This document shows positions 23,485-35,125 of a stretch of DNA of 64,000 bases, piece by piece; position 1 is the first letter of the stretch, and every line of letters begins with the position of its first letter. The notes beneath the pieces are model-generated. The model saw nothing but the letters and a program-made list of their open reading frames with translations, ran no database searches and was not told the origin of the DNA. A program made the translations under genes and the position numbers. The stretch is from Neckera pumila (taxonomy: Eukaryota > Streptophyta > Bryopsida > Hypnales > Neckeraceae): positions 17,839,660 to 17,903,659 of the forward strand of contig OZ018414.1 in the NCBI GenBank assembly GCA_963969595.1, written 5' to 3'.

Positions 23485-24936
23485 TCAGGCTCCATAGCTG
23501 AGAATCTGGCAGTTGCTGACTTGCACAGTAGCGTGCTCAGGAAGATTTCTCAACTTATCATAGTTGGCATACGACACCACAAACCAATCAATGTGGCACC
23601 TCAAGCCGACTCCCTGGTCGTCGACTCGCACGCATCCATTGTGAATCTGCCCATTCGGCAGCTTCCAGTTCTGCAACTCCGACACAAACAGCTTCGTGCC
23701 CTGGGCCAGGTCGTTGGCCGCCACGCTCACGAAGGGTTTCAACGCCGCACCAGAGGATCCTTGGCCGTAAGGAAATTTGCTCTTGTCCAAAACCTGAAAT
23801 GCAAACACGTACGTCCAATTGATTGATTAGGATCACTGCTTTGAATTGAAGAAATTAATGGACTTCAGATATTCGCACCCATAATTCCCACATAGTGCAA
23901 TTCACTGAAAGCTGACTGAAATTAGGGTGGGAAGAAGATGTGCTTAAGTCTAGAAAATTTGAAGAGAAGGTGAGTTGAAGTGCTAAACAGACTTAAGAGT
24001 TGGCTACTAAGGTATATATGCTAGCGCTAGCAATGAAGCACATTGGTTGCATATCCAAAAAAATCAAATTCTGGAAGTGGAGTTCAGAAGGATAAGCATC
24101 ATGGGTTATAATGTTATCATCCTAACTACTATTGAGACTGCCGAACCAGCTTCACAATCGATCCTGATTTATTGGCTCTCGAATCCAGGATGACTAAATC
24201 TCCTCATCCATAGCCACCATTTATCTAGAAATCCATGGCCAAGATATCTTCAAATACTAATAAATTCCCTGCTCATGCCTGGTGCGAAAGATGACTTAAG
24301 AGTATTTGCAACGCTGACCTGGAATGTCTGTGGGGATGACGCAAGGTTGACGAGGTTGCCGTTGAGCAGAAGACAGGTTCCTTCTTCCACGCATTTGCTG
24401 TACGTGTTCTCGTCCGTGCTTTCAATCAGGGAACCTGCAGGCAATCAAATTTATTCAACTAGCTCATGTAAAATCGCAGAAAGATCATCCTTGCTTCCCT
24501 TACAAAACGACCGGAGCTTTCCAGGTGATTTTGCACTGGGAACAGGGGAATATGTGTCCGGACAAAAGCAGAAAGCAGAGAATCAAACAGCCAAAATTAA
24601 AATCAAGGGCACAAATCTTCCCTAATGGGAACACAGTACGTCAACCTGGAGTAACTATCCGGGAACCAGAGGTAGCCTCTCTGTGAGTACGATTGTAATT
24701 CTCGTGAACTCACCGTCGTCTCTTACGATTCTTTTGGTTTTAGGTCCAGACAGAGTAATCACGTCGCCATCGTCGTTTTCGTCTTTGGAGCCTTCGATGG
24801 GGACCCAATACTGCGTGAACTGCACGGAGGCCGACGCGCCATTGTAGCACCTTGGTGGTGCAGCTTCTGCTTGCTTGATCTCTCGTGCACAGATCATAAG
24901 GACAGCAAGAGCAGCAATTGCAAGGAGCTTCATCAT
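23485..24936 (-). CDS. secreted 3D-domain (double-psi beta-barrel) protein, copy B
   Basis: Exons on the minus strand are 24936-24714, 24434-24319 and 23793-23485 (648 bp, 215 residues). The start is the ATG of GTGATGATGAAG. Residues 1-26 are a signal peptide (LLAIAALAVLMICA core). Exon 3 encodes FPYGQGSSG, PFVSVAANDLAQGTKLFV, LPNGQIHNGCVRVDDQG and CHIDWFVV. This is the pattern of the 3D domain: a GTK.Y/F strand, then a D.G segment, then IDWF, with acidic residues at 171, 172 and 182. The family is best known from cell-wall-active lytic enzymes and secreted fungal proteins; enzymatic activity here is unproven. It differs from copy C only at residues 177-178 (LR against FS). A likely polyadenylation signal (AATAAA, minus strand) is at 23389-23394. 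It could be a wall-modifying or defence protein. Confidence 0.85.
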
Positions 24937-25261
24937 CACAATCTATCAACCCGAACGCACTTATCACAGGTGCAAAAAAAACACTCTATCAGTTGATGTT
25001 TTGAGGCTTTTGCTAGTACTTATCTAGAAGCAAGTCCTGCAACGACAATCACTCGGAAGCTTGATTCAGTTCAAAAATGAAAGCACTGTGATCGATCTGC
25101 CTGCTTGGAACAGCACTGGAGATCAGCTAGTTGCTCGGGCCTTGGATTTGGATAGGAAATATCCGCATATAGCCAGTCATCTGCAAAGCCCACTTCACAG
25201 TCAAGGCTGGTCAAGAAAGCATATTGCAAATTGGGCATGAAAGTTGTGATAAAAAGCACCG

Positions 25262-25268
25262 TTATATA
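25262..25268 (-). promoter_or_regulatory. TATA box of 3D-domain gene copy B
   Basis: TATATAA on the minus strand within CTCTATATAACGGTGC, about 325 bp upstream of the copy B start codon, at the same place as in copies A and C. Confidence 0.6.
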
Positions 25269-25477
25269 GAGCACGGAAGTCTGCACTCTGCTGCTTGTTT
25301 TCGCCGCGTACTTGCTTTGTCAAATGTTCTTTGACTGTCGGTTGCCTTGCAATGAATGAAATTCATTTGCTTCAGAAAACCGAAAATGAAAATGTCTGTA
25401 CTCCTACGGCAGGCTGCCATCACAGCTTCGATCAACTACTGCACGTTGGAAAATGTGTCATGAAGATTCGTACATAA

Positions 25478-25612
25478 GGTAGAAATTGCATAAATCGTGA
25501 TGGAGCCATAAACTGGTTCAATGTACCTGTTCTTGGCATTTCAATGCATAAATGACAAGAGCAGGTCAACCGAAACTGTTTATGGTACTAGCAGGGTTTG
25601 TGGTATTACACT
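25478..25612. mobile_element. short foldback MITE, copy in left arm
   Basis: It starts AAGGTAGAAATTGCATAAA and ends, inverted, near TTTGTGGTATTACA. The middle folds on itself (GTACCTGTTCTTGGCATT … AATGACAAGAGCAGGT). A better preserved relative is 28052-28192. The same element is present in the right arm at about 40675-40795, so it predates the duplication. Confidence 0.55.
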
Positions 25613-25675
25613 TGAATGGGGCTTTCTTTGGCCCGGTTGCCCTTTGTTGGGTTTTCATTTCATTGCTACCGGTAA

Positions 25676-26093
25676 GAGCATCCCCACTCCAACTCAACAA
25701 GTGGCTCAAACTAGGCAAATGGCCGTGCCCGGCCATAATGAGTGCCCCACAGCACACACGGCGAGGGCCAAAAAATGGCCGGGCACAGCCAAATTTGAAG
25801 AGCACCCGGCCAAATGAAGAGTCCTTCTTGCGGCTCGGTATGAGTTATTTTATCTTTATTTTCAAGTTTCGAGAGACTTTTTCATTTATTCCCCAAGTTT
25901 CGAGAGACCTTTTCATTATTGAATGTCTTCCCCCGAGTAGGCAATCATGAGGTAGCACTTGGGGGCCGTGTAAACCCGGTTTCCCGTGTTCGTAACCCGT
26001 GTTGCCGTGGGGCACATGGACCGGGCTTGGTCAAATGACACTCCAAGTGCTCCCTGGCCGTGCCATTTGGCCGTGCCTGGAGTGGGGATGCTC
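25676..26093. mobile_element. MITE with GAGCATCCCCACTCCA ends, 418 bp (Harbinger/Tourist-like)
   Basis: The two ends are a 16-bp inverted repeat (GAGCATCCCCACTCCA). The element is flanked by TAA (25673-25675) and TCA (26094-26096). The right arm has the uninterrupted site (minus-strand reading CCGGTAAGTTATTT), so the duplication was TAA and one base later mutated. A 3-bp TAA target with such ends fits the PIF/Harbinger (Tourist) group. It has no coding capacity. The third segment copy (near 19330) also lacks it. Confidence 0.85.
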
Positions 26094-26219
26094 TCAGTTA
26101 TTTCCTTTTCAAGTGGTTTGAAAAGTCAAGGTTGTCGAGACATGTTGTACATGCATTTCATATTAATTAATAGATGTGAAAACACCTGTCTACAAGTGAC
26201 GGGAGTTGGGAGCCATAGC

Positions 26220-26955
26220 CAAACTCAAGTACAGTAAGTTATAAATTAATGGTAGAGAAGATGAAAAAAAGTGTCGGATTTCAGTTGGGCTGCTGTCGGT
26301 TCATTCAGCTCGATCCATCTAGACGACTCTCATTGGGTAACAGCTAGAGTGACAAAGGTCAAGGCCAGAGAATAGAGGCTTTGGTTTCATATTTTGGACC
26401 CCAGTCAATTCTTACTACAAGTTATGCGGCTGCTCGACAGTCAGAATTAACACACTGCTTCTTGTGGGCCAAGAAATTAAAAAAATTCTGACCACCCGCA
26501 TCAATGGCCAAGAGCTTCAAGAAACTATGGTATAGTTTGACCAATGCGAATTATCAAAAGAAATAATTTCTTGACTTGGTCTCAAGTGTAAAGGAGTCCT
26601 TATTGGCTAACATACATAATCACAAAGCACCAATAAATTGCAGGGCTTTCTTTTCATATTTTATGAAGTGCTAATTAAAGTGGTGATATAAAATGTTACT
26701 AATAGTGGTGCTCCAAATTTCAACATTCATTTACATATTGGATAGAAAATATTACATTAGCATTCACATGTCACATATTATCTATAATTTTGTTTTCATC
26801 CACAACCTGGCAATTTCATCTAAGATTTTTTTTAGCTGTGAAGTTTTGGCACTATTTTGCCCTCACAGAAAGCTCTGGCAATAATGATTAGGGCAACATG
26901 TATGAGGCTGAACAAGCCATCCAATGTTGGATATCCACCTTCGAGACTACCGTGT
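26220..26955. repeat. repeat P, paralogous to 30224-31095
   Basis: Within the left arm this block (AAACTCAAGTACA.TAAGTTATAAATTAATGG … GATATCCACCT) recurs at 30224-31095 and, shorter, at 18955-19180. The right arm carries the equivalent at about 39670-40490. So the region duplicated in tandem before it duplicated in inverted form. No coding capacity is evident. Confidence 0.7.
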
Positions 26956-27077
26956 GGCACTTCAATGAATTGGCCTGCGTGTGGCACCTGCTCCTACGGC
27001 GACACAGGCTTGGGATGCGGAATTGGGTATGCACAATTTCTGGTTGAGTGTCACCTTAGTTCTTGGTTGTCACATCT

Positions 27078-27385
27078 CATTAGATGAGATTTGGGGGTCT
27101 TGGAGGGCTCCGAGTTCCCCTGCTGTCTGCTGCGTTCCTAGACTGCGGGAACGTAGCAGCAACAACTGGCTGACGTGGTCGAGCGATTGTCATGTCATTT
27201 TTTGAAAAAAAATAAAACAAAATATTGCTTAAAATGATATTTTGGTAAAAAAAAATTATTTTTTTATTTTTTTATTTTTTTCGAAAAAAAAACTTCTGAC
27301 ACACCATACCGGAATTCACTGAATCTGGGTAAGTCAGGGAACAGACCTGAAACGGACCTCCAAGACCCCCAAATATCATCTAATG
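27078..27385. mobile_element. 308-bp CATTA…TAATG element inserted without target duplication
   Basis: The ends form a 29-bp inverted repeat with one mismatch, starting CATTAGATGAGATTTGGG on the left and CATTAGATGATATTTGGG on the inverted right. The right arm is uninterrupted at 39534-39547 (CTGAAAC|AGATGTG). Removing 27078-27385 from the left arm gives exactly that sequence, CACATCT|GTTTCAG, with no duplicated base. The interior is T- and A-rich with no coding capacity. It shares CATTA ends and absence of a target duplication with 37124-37681. Confidence 0.85.
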
Positions 27386-28051
27386 GTTTCAGTTGCTAGA
27401 CCTACTTCTTGATTGTTCTGCGTGTTTTGGATGTTGCGCGTTCTGCACTACTTGCGCCTGCTAGATGGAAGCAAACTCGGCAATTTGTATTTTGGAAATT
27501 GTGACAAAGCAGTTAGCGTGCTCTCAAGATTCTCCATTTGGCCGTGTGCTCTTCAAAATATGAAGAGCTTGGCTTTTTTTGATCCGCTTGAAGAGCCACC
27601 ATGGAGCTCTACCAATTACTGTATTTGGTCTACTTGAGAGCCACTGTGGAGTTGCTCTAAGGTAGAAATACTACATAGTATAAATCGTTTCAATGTACTT
27701 GTTCTTATCATTTCAAGGCATAAATGACAAGAGCATGTACATTGAAACTGTTTATATATTGGATAACTAATGAGCCACATTAGCGGCGAATAGGTTATCT
27801 TATATAACCAGTTGTACATTTTTCAATCACAACCTTTTATCTTCATGATCCAAGGATGTAAAAAGCAAGTTGAAAGGAAAGAAGGTTATGAGTCGCAACT
27901 TGTAATGGCAATGGTAATGGGTTGTCCATGAGACAGTACCACCTTAGTATTAAAAAGTCAACAACCAGTTATGGTATTCTTACCTTACACTTGAATGAAA
28001 CTTTCTTTGGCTCAACTATCCTTGGTTGGATTTTCATTTCATTGGCATTGG

Positions 28052-28192
28052 TAAGATAGAAATACCATAAATCATGATGGAACCATAAACCGTGTCCATG
28101 TACCTATTCTTGGCATTTCAAGGCATAAATGACAAGAGTAGGTACATTAAAACCGCTTATAGTCATGGCACGGTTTATGGTATTCCTACCTT
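28052..28192. mobile_element. short foldback MITE (141 bp)
   Basis: It has inverted ends around AGATAGAAATACCATAAA and TTTATGGTATTCCTACCT. The centre also folds (CCTATTCTTGGCATTTCA … TAAATGACAAGAGTAGG), so the transcript would be one long hairpin. Relatives are at 25478-25612 and about 27659-27760, and the right arm has all three. Target duplications are unclear. Confidence 0.65.
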
Positions 28193-28954
28193 ATTTACTT
28201 TTCAAGGTGTTTGAAAAGTCAAGCTTGTCAAATGCATGGTCAAGAGAGCAGGACGTTAAATCCTCCCGTCTTTTGTAGGTCCTGTGGACCAAATTTATTT
28301 TGGGAAAAATGCCGGAATTTTTTATTTGTCACAATTTATTTTTTTCAAAATCTAAATTCATATTTGCAATTAGAGGCCCCAAATTAGTTGGGGGGGCTAG
28401 TAAGTATCCCTAGAGACGGCTCAAATATAGGGGGCTTTTATTTACTTTTACTCTTGAGAAACCCGAATTTATCCTACTAGGCCCACTTCCTTGGGGATTT
28501 AACATGTTTCGTCAGGAGATATGTTGTACATGCATTTTATATTAATTAATGTATGTGAAAGTACATGTCTACAAGTGACGGGAGCCATCATAACATTCAG
28601 TAGCCTTCAAAGAGGCTGCCTTTCCCTCCCTGGACTCCTCATCCACAAAATTCATCCTCAAATAATTAATGTCAGCTTAGGTGTTAGGATAGTGGCAGTA
28701 CATTATGTTTTTGTTTCATTTTCTTTTTTACTCTTTGGACCAAACATACAAATCAACAAATAGTTGTAGGAAAAGATGTTGGCAAAGGATCCAATGAATA
28801 ATGCATTACAACCATTTGTTATCAATAACATATTTTGAGTTTTCAAGTGAAAAGACAATTTTATATATACACATGGGGTGGTAGGAGGTAGAACAACCCA
28901 TGTGGGATAAATACATTATTTTGAATTTGTAGTTTCTCAAGCACTTATAGTTAA

Positions 28955-29764
28955 CCCCTTTTGCAGTTTCCTGCCATTTTTGGCCTACGGTGGATGCAGT
29001 TTGATGATTTCTGGTATGTTCAGGGCTCTTACTATTATGGATCTCAACTACAATATTGGGGGCACAAAGACATTTTATTTTAGGGAGTTAAAAAAAAATG
29101 TGAGACTCAAAATGAGCCCTCCTTCCTTAGTGGAACAAGGATTTAGGTGTATTTACTTGAATACGGAGCTATGTTTGAATATGCTTTACTTATTACAGAG
29201 GGCCAGTACGTAATGAGCCCACGTTGCTGAAACTGGCCTGAGCAGTTGGTGTACACTTTGACAACGGAGACGTGGACTTGAAGCACTTCAACTGAATATG
29301 GGTAGATAAGTTATTTAGGGATTTTTTATTCCACACTCTGTTCTCATTGGTCCACAATGGAGTACTTACAGTAATTACTAAATGTACATGTGTTAGGAGA
29401 CCGGTTGTTGCAGGAGTTGTCTGACCTAATAATTGGGAATCCATCGCACGATCCTTACGGATCTAGTACAGACCAGACAAAATTCTGAACCTTTGGGCGT
29501 ACAAAAGCCATCCTTCCAATATCCCCTCTTCCATTTCTATACAATTTTCCAACTTTCAATACGATGTTCATACTCAAATTTTTTAGAAATAGCTTGAATG
29601 TGCAAAAACTTGTAAAAATTTCAGGATATGATTACCGTAAACAATTCTGTGGTCATGGAAAGTATCGGCTTTAGGCTCGACTATGACTGGGAGTTTTTGC
29701 AGAATGTATGCCAAAAGGGCTTCTCTACGATGCACGTATCTGACTGTCCTAACTGCATTAGGGA
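28955..29764. mobile_element. 810-bp TTAA element, piggyBac-like, with empty site
   Basis: TTAA is duplicated at 28951-28954 and 29765-29768. The right arm has one TTAA at 37989-37992 and no insert, with matching flanks on both sides. The ends are CCCCTTTTGCAG and, inverted, TCCCTAATGCAG (9 of 12 identical). TTAA duplication with CCC-type ends is the signature of the piggyBac superfamily. There is no transposase. An open frame at 28980-29213 is not recognisable. It differs in end sequence from the CCCCTAAAGG family found elsewhere in the window. Confidence 0.85.
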
Positions 29765-29792
29765 TTAAGTCAAAAACAAAAAATTGTGTTAA

Positions 29793-30223
29793 TCCCTAAA
29801 GTTTCATGACTATATAATCACCAAAAACACTCCAAAACTGCCATTTCTAAAACAACTACCAAATTTTTGGAAAAAAACAATTTTTGACACATGTAACCGT
29901 AGGATCTTGTAGTATGATATTTTGAAAACATGTGGTAAAAATTTCAGAAAATTTCACCGTGTGGATCATAAGATATAAGCATTCAAAGTCTTGAAAACCA
30001 TTTTTTCAATCCTGCGAAAAACCGGGCAGCTGCACTTTGCAAGCTCACTTTTCAATGAAAAAATGCCGATAAAGGTGGTGCTTCTTTGAATTCAGTTTCC
30101 TAAACAAGTTGTCTATATGCTTGAAAACTTTCACATCATTTGGAATTGTACAACATATAAGAAAAAAATAGTAAGTAGAAAGAAGTAGAAAATGATTCAA
30201 AATAATAAATTGTTAAAAATTTA
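29793..30223. mobile_element. truncated TTAA-family element (CCCTAAAG end)
   Basis: It begins after TTAA at 29789-29792 with TCCCTAAAGTTTCATGACTA, matches 33398 onward, and stops abruptly at TTAAAAATTTA|TAAGCC where repeat Q begins. The same truncated copy is in the right arm (end at TTAA 37965-37968), there interrupted by the 37124-37681 insert. Confidence 0.75.
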
Positions 30224-31095
30224 TAAGCCAAACTCAAGTACAATAAGTTATAAATTAATGGTAGAGAAGATGAAAAAAAGTGTCGGATTTGGGCTGCTGT
30301 CAGCCAGTGCATTCCAACTCTCACTAGGTAACAGTCAGAGTGACAAGGCCAAGGCCCGCCAGAGACCGAATGGAGGCCAATAAGTTCTCGTGGCTTTGGA
30401 TTCATATTTTCCAACCCTGTCGATTTTTACTACCGGTATATGTGGCTGTTCGATAGTTAGAATTAGAGCACTGCTACTTGTAGGCCAAGAAAATAAAAAA
30501 TTCCTGAGCACCCTCATCAATGCATGGCCAAGAGCTTCAAGAAATGGAGTAGTTTGACCAATGCAAATTATCCAAAAAAACTATTTCTTGACTTGGTCTC
30601 AAGTGTAAAGGAGTCCTGAGGTAATGAAGGTAAGTGCACCTAATATCAATAGTGGTGAACTCTTCATTGGCTAACATACATAATGACAAAGCCAAAGCAC
30701 CGATAAATTGGAGGGATTTTTTTTCATTTTTTATGAAGTGCTAATTAAAGTGGTGATATAAAATGTTACTAATAGTGGTGCTCCAAATTTCAACATCCAT
30801 TTACATATTAGATAGAAAATATCACATTAGCATTCACATGTCACATATTATCTATAATTTTGTTTTCATCCACAATCTGGCAATTTTAGCTAAGATTTTT
30901 CTTTGATGTGAAGTTTTCTAGCAAAAAACTTCATGGTTTGTTATCATTTTTTAGCCAATTTTTTTCTTTGTTTGGTGCAATTTGGCACTATTTCACTCCT
31001 AGAAAAGCTCTAGCACTAATGATTAGGGCCATGCACATGAGGCTAAATGGGCCATCCGACATCGGATATCCACCTCTGAGACTACCGCATTCACC
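30224..31095. repeat. repeat Q, paralogue of 26220-26955, crossing the inner arm boundary
   Basis: It runs from AAGCCAAACTCAAGTACAA to about GATATCCACCTCTGAGACTACCG. Only the first part (to 30501) is matched in the right arm; the rest lies in the spacer. That marks the inner breakpoint of the inverted duplication as falling inside this repeat. Confidence 0.65.
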
Positions 31096-32145
31096 TTGAC
31101 CAACTCTCATCACTCTAGTCATAAAAGGCCTACCCAATGTTGAACAAAATGATCCGTCCACTTCAAATTTTCACCCCATCCCCAACTAATCAATTGTTTT
31201 CACCAAACTTGGTTCACCACATTTCACATGTCCAAATAATCTCAACCTTCAAGCGCCGCTTATGTGTCTCCACACTCTCATCTGCACTATATCCGCTTAC
31301 CCAATTGTTGCTTGGCCATATATGGCAAATTTTATTAAAATGGCGATATTCCATATGCCATTTTCAGACCGTACAGTCTAAGCCATCTAGGACAGGTACA
31401 AATTTCATGATGTGCAGTCTAAACTGTAAAAGTGTCAAAGTTGTGGAATGACTGCCATTTTAACAAAATTCCCTTTTTTCTCTTCAATCTTCACAAAGGT
31501 AGGGGAATATTAATTTTGTATTGGGTTATTAGAAACCGTATCTATGGTACCTTATTTTGTTTATAAAATATGAATTATAAACAAAAATATGGCAAAAATT
31601 GCACCATTGGATTGATATTTCAACACATAGCATATTTCATTTGGATGTCATTTTAAAGCCTAAAGTCACCTTGTTATACTCAATTCAGGCACTATTAGAA
31701 TGTGCAGCCGTTTTGTAGATTCTCATATTTGTATGAGGTATAATAATTGTACAAATTGAGATGCTATGTATAATTGGATCCGATTTTACAAAGAGACAAA
31801 TTTCTATCAATATTGTATACCTCATATTATGTACTTTGGGTGCAAATACATCATAATTATGGGATATTTCTTGAACTATGATGGGTTCAATGGGGCTCTA
31901 ATTCCTCAAAATGAATACATGCTAAATTATGCATACATTGTAGAGAGCATGTAGTATATCCCCATAATGAATTCCTTCCAAACCACATGTCTTTTATCCA
32001 ATCTAAGCCAAGTTATACATAGATACATGTATTGTTGTGGTGCAGTAAAACCCATATAAAAGCACTAAGAATAAAAACACATAGTAAAACAGTTCAAGAA
32101 TTACAAAAGCTATTCCTATCATCTACATCCAAGCAATGCTACACT
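31096..32145. other. spacer DNA, no gene
   Basis: No gene that I can support. The stretch 31320-31475 has ends (TTTTATTAAAATGGC … GCCATTTTAACAAAATTCCC) similar to 17020-17200 and may be another inserted element. The rest is AT-rich. Confidence 0.4.
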
Positions 32146-32149
32146 TTAA

Positions 32150-33206
32150 CCCTTGAAGGGACAAGACACATTTTGGGCACAAATAGTAAAAACTTATCAT
32201 ATCTTTCCAAGGTTGAAAGGAAAAACTAAAAAAAAGGTTCTTTTCAAAATTCAACCATACAAACTTATACTAGACTACTATGACAATGCGTGGAAAAAAA
32301 TTTAGATACTTTAACCACCATATTGAAAGATTATAACATTTGAAGTTAGAAGAATTTTTTTTACCTAGTCTTGCCTGATAGAGCCAGCAAACTTTAACAC
32401 CTCCTAAAGTGAGATTTTTATATTATATCACAAATCCTAAATTTTAAAATGAAAAAGCTTATCAATTGCAGAATTGTGATGCTCGGATTTTAAAAATAAG
32501 TATTTTCACATCTTCCTAAATGGTGAAAAGTTTCATCTTCAAACTCTTAATCCCAAAATGTATAGATCCTACAACTTGCAACTCTCCATAATATGTTGAA
32601 GAAATAATTTGGGAATACATTATTAAAAATTTCATCAAAAAAATTTCAACAAAATTTTTTATATTCATGCTTGAAAAAAATAATAAGTAGAAAGAAATAG
32701 AGACTGATTTGAAATCCTAAATTGTTAAGAATTTAGTCAGAGAAAGATACCACCCCTCGATGGTTGTAATGTTACAATATACATTCTACATCCTATTATT
32801 TTGTTTTTTTTCAAGAATATTGAAAATTTAATTACATAAAGGACTTCAAAGTTCATTTTAGAGTAGAGATTCTATTATTGCCTGCAAACTAAAACTCCTG
32901 ATAACTTTCATCTCATTAATCAAAACGGAATGATTCAAAGATTTATACAGATATATAAATCTAGAAAACCAATTTCAAATTCTGTTTTTCCTTGGAAAAG
33001 TGATTTTTTTGGAGCTGCCTAGGACTTCATACCATACAATAATTTAAAACTACGTAGTAAAAAGTTATGAAAATTTTTGCACCTTAAAGTTACTCTTCAA
33101 CCGCATCTTATGTGAGAATTTCAAAGAAAAAAATGAAAATTATGTTCATAAATGGATAATTGAAAACATTGTGTTGTCAAAAAGTGCTATTTTAGTCCTT
33201 TGAGGA
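32150..33206. mobile_element. TTAA-flanked element (1057 bp)
   Basis: TTAA is at 32146-32149 and 33207-33210, with ends CCCTTGAAGGGAC and, inverted, TCCTCAAAGGACT. The inside shares the family phrase 'TAAATTGTTAAGAATTTAGT' with 52037-52897. It has no transposase. It is the longest uninterrupted copy here. Confidence 0.65.
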
Positions 33207-33397
33207 TTAAAAGCGCTCGCTTTTTGAGTAAGGTAGATACTCAAACTTCATCACAATAGCTTTTGTCAATGCAAAACCTCTTCTCCTGTGGTCCTTTTTT
33301 AATAAACTATATTTTCTTGTAGAGTGCACGGACAATAAATCCTATTCAAAGTTAGATATGGTAATTGACTAAATATATGACCCTTTCCATCATTTAA

Positions 33398-35092
33398 CCC
33401 CTAAAGTTTCATGACTATATAATTACCAAAAACGCTCCAAAACTGCCATTTCTAACACAACTACCAAATTTTTGGAAAAAAACAATTTTTGATACATATA
33501 ACTGTAGGATCTTGTAGTATGATATTTTGAAAATATATAGTAAAAATTTCAGAAAATTCCACCGTGTGAATCATAAGATATAAGCATTCAAAGTCTTGAA
33601 AACCATTTTTTCAATCCTGCAAAAAACCGGGCAGTTGCACTTTGCAAGCTCACTGTTCAATGAAAAAATGCCAACAAAGGTGGTGCTTCTTTGAATTCAG
33701 TTTCCTAATCAAGTTGTCTATATGCTTGAAAAATTTCAAATCATTTGGAATTGTACAACATATAGGAAAAAAGTAGTAAGTAGAAAGAAGTAGAAAATGA
33801 TTCAAAATTCAAAATTCAAAATTGTCAAAAATTTAATCATGGAATTTAAAAATGCCAATCCCAACAGTTGCAATGTTGTAATAATCAATCTACATCCTAG
33901 GATTTTATTTTTTTCCAAAACTATTGAAAATTGAGTTAAACAAACGACTTTAAAGTTTTTCTTAGAATAGAGAATCCATAACTGTCCGCAATTCAAAAAA
34001 CCTCATAACTTTTGACTCATTGATTGAAATGGAATGAGTCAAAGCTTCTTAACCCCTAAAGGACCATTGTTCCTTCGGGGGACAAATGCGTTTTTGGGCA
34101 AGTACCTACGGCTGAAATTTTGTCATGATTCTTTGAAACTTTTTGAGAAGGTGAAGAGTTGAGAGAGGTATGTGGCGGAAAAAAAAATTTGAAATTGGAC
34201 TTTCGAGTGAGAAGTTATGCCATTTCTTGGAATGTGTGGGGAGGGAGGGCAGCAAAAAAAATTTGCAAAATTTTGAATGTTTCTTTTTAATTATTTTTTT
34301 TCTCATAGATTATATTTTTGTCTATATGGAAAACTTTGATTCATTTCAATTGGATTTGCTATGAGGTGGTTATATTCTTGTTTTTTGGGCAGTTAGAGCA
34401 TCTTCTTGAAAAAAAGAACTTGTAGGATTCATTTTGGAATGCAATTTTTGTAATTATTCAATTCCTTTTTTTTGTGATGGTTTAATTTTCTTTCTAGAAC
34501 AATCTCACCATTGGGATTAGTGTATTTTAATTCCATCAAAAATATATGAATAATTTAGATTTTCCTTCTATCTTGTACCTACTTCTACTTAATAATTTTT
34601 TAAAGAATGATATTTAAGTGTTTTTGATTTTTTTTTTTCCCTAGACTTTCAACTCAATTCTCCACTAGAAAGATTTAAAGCTTAAAACGCTGTACTGCAA
34701 AAATTTTAAGTTAAAAATGTTTAAAGTCAAAAAATCTGGTCCGCAATATGTTGAAAATTTTGTTTTTTCCACTTTAATTGCAGATATTTTGCAATCTAAG
34801 AGTTCAAAAATTCTGATATTTTTTCCACACATTCTCATACTAGTTAGGTATAAGATCCTACAATTAGATGTGCAAAAAAACATTTTTTACATTTTTTTAC
34901 TCTTTACTCTAAAAATGGCAATTTTGAGAGTTTTTTGGCAGAAAAAAGGCCTTGGTCCTTTAGGGGTTAAGTTTGTCATTGTGATATATACTTATGGTGA
35001 AATTTTCAGATTTTTTGAAATATTTTTCTATTTAATATGATTTTGGATAGTGAGGTTTGAAAATCAATGGTCATGGGTCCGTCATTTAGGAG
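33398..35092. mobile_element. TTAA-family element hosting a second TTAA element
   Basis: The left end CCCCTAAAGTTTCATGACTA follows TTAA at 33394-33397. The right end, TTTAGGAG, precedes TTAA at 35093-35096. A complete second element (34053-34966) sits inside at its own TTAA. Joining the two sides across the nested copy restores the colinear order seen in the 8.4-kb and 11.6-kb copies. Without the insert the host is about 780 bp. Its right end lies in the 3' flank of a thaumatin-like exon. Confidence 0.75.
34053..34966. mobile_element. nested TTAA element with perfect 14-bp ends (914 bp)
   Basis: CCCCTAAAGGACCA at the left and its exact inverse TGGTCCTTTAGGGG at the right, flanked by TTAA at 34049-34052 and 34967-34970. 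The perfect ends suggest it is among the youngest copies of the family here. Coding capacity is limited to a 107-codon frame (34717-35040) that runs past the element end, so it is not a transposase. Confidence 0.85.
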
Positions 35093-35125
35093 TTAAGGGT
35101 TTCAGGGACAGAAGACCACTTCATA

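Larger units (their letters stand above)
23172..30501. repeat. left arm of large inverted duplication
   Basis: The whole stretch is the reverse complement of 36698-43075. The outer breakpoint is at AACTGC|TTTGCAGTTTTC, the inner one just after GGCCAAGAAAATAAAAAA. It carries 3D-gene copy B on the minus strand. It holds three insertions that the right arm lacks (25676-26093, 27078-27385, 28955-29764) and lacks one that the right arm has (37124-37681). With these removed the arms are about equal, near 5.8 kb. A truncated TTAA element (29793-30223) is in both arms and so predates the duplication. Confidence 0.92.

Noticed and set aside
31320..31475. Separate transposon with ATTAAAATGGC / GCCATTTTAAC ends
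   Set aside because: Only two diverged blocks (here and 17020-17200) and no flanking duplication. It is noted as similarity only.
34717..35040. 107-codon frame as a transposase
   Set aside because: It crosses the end of the nested TTAA element, is built from low-complexity hydrophobic residues and lacks any acidic catalytic pattern.
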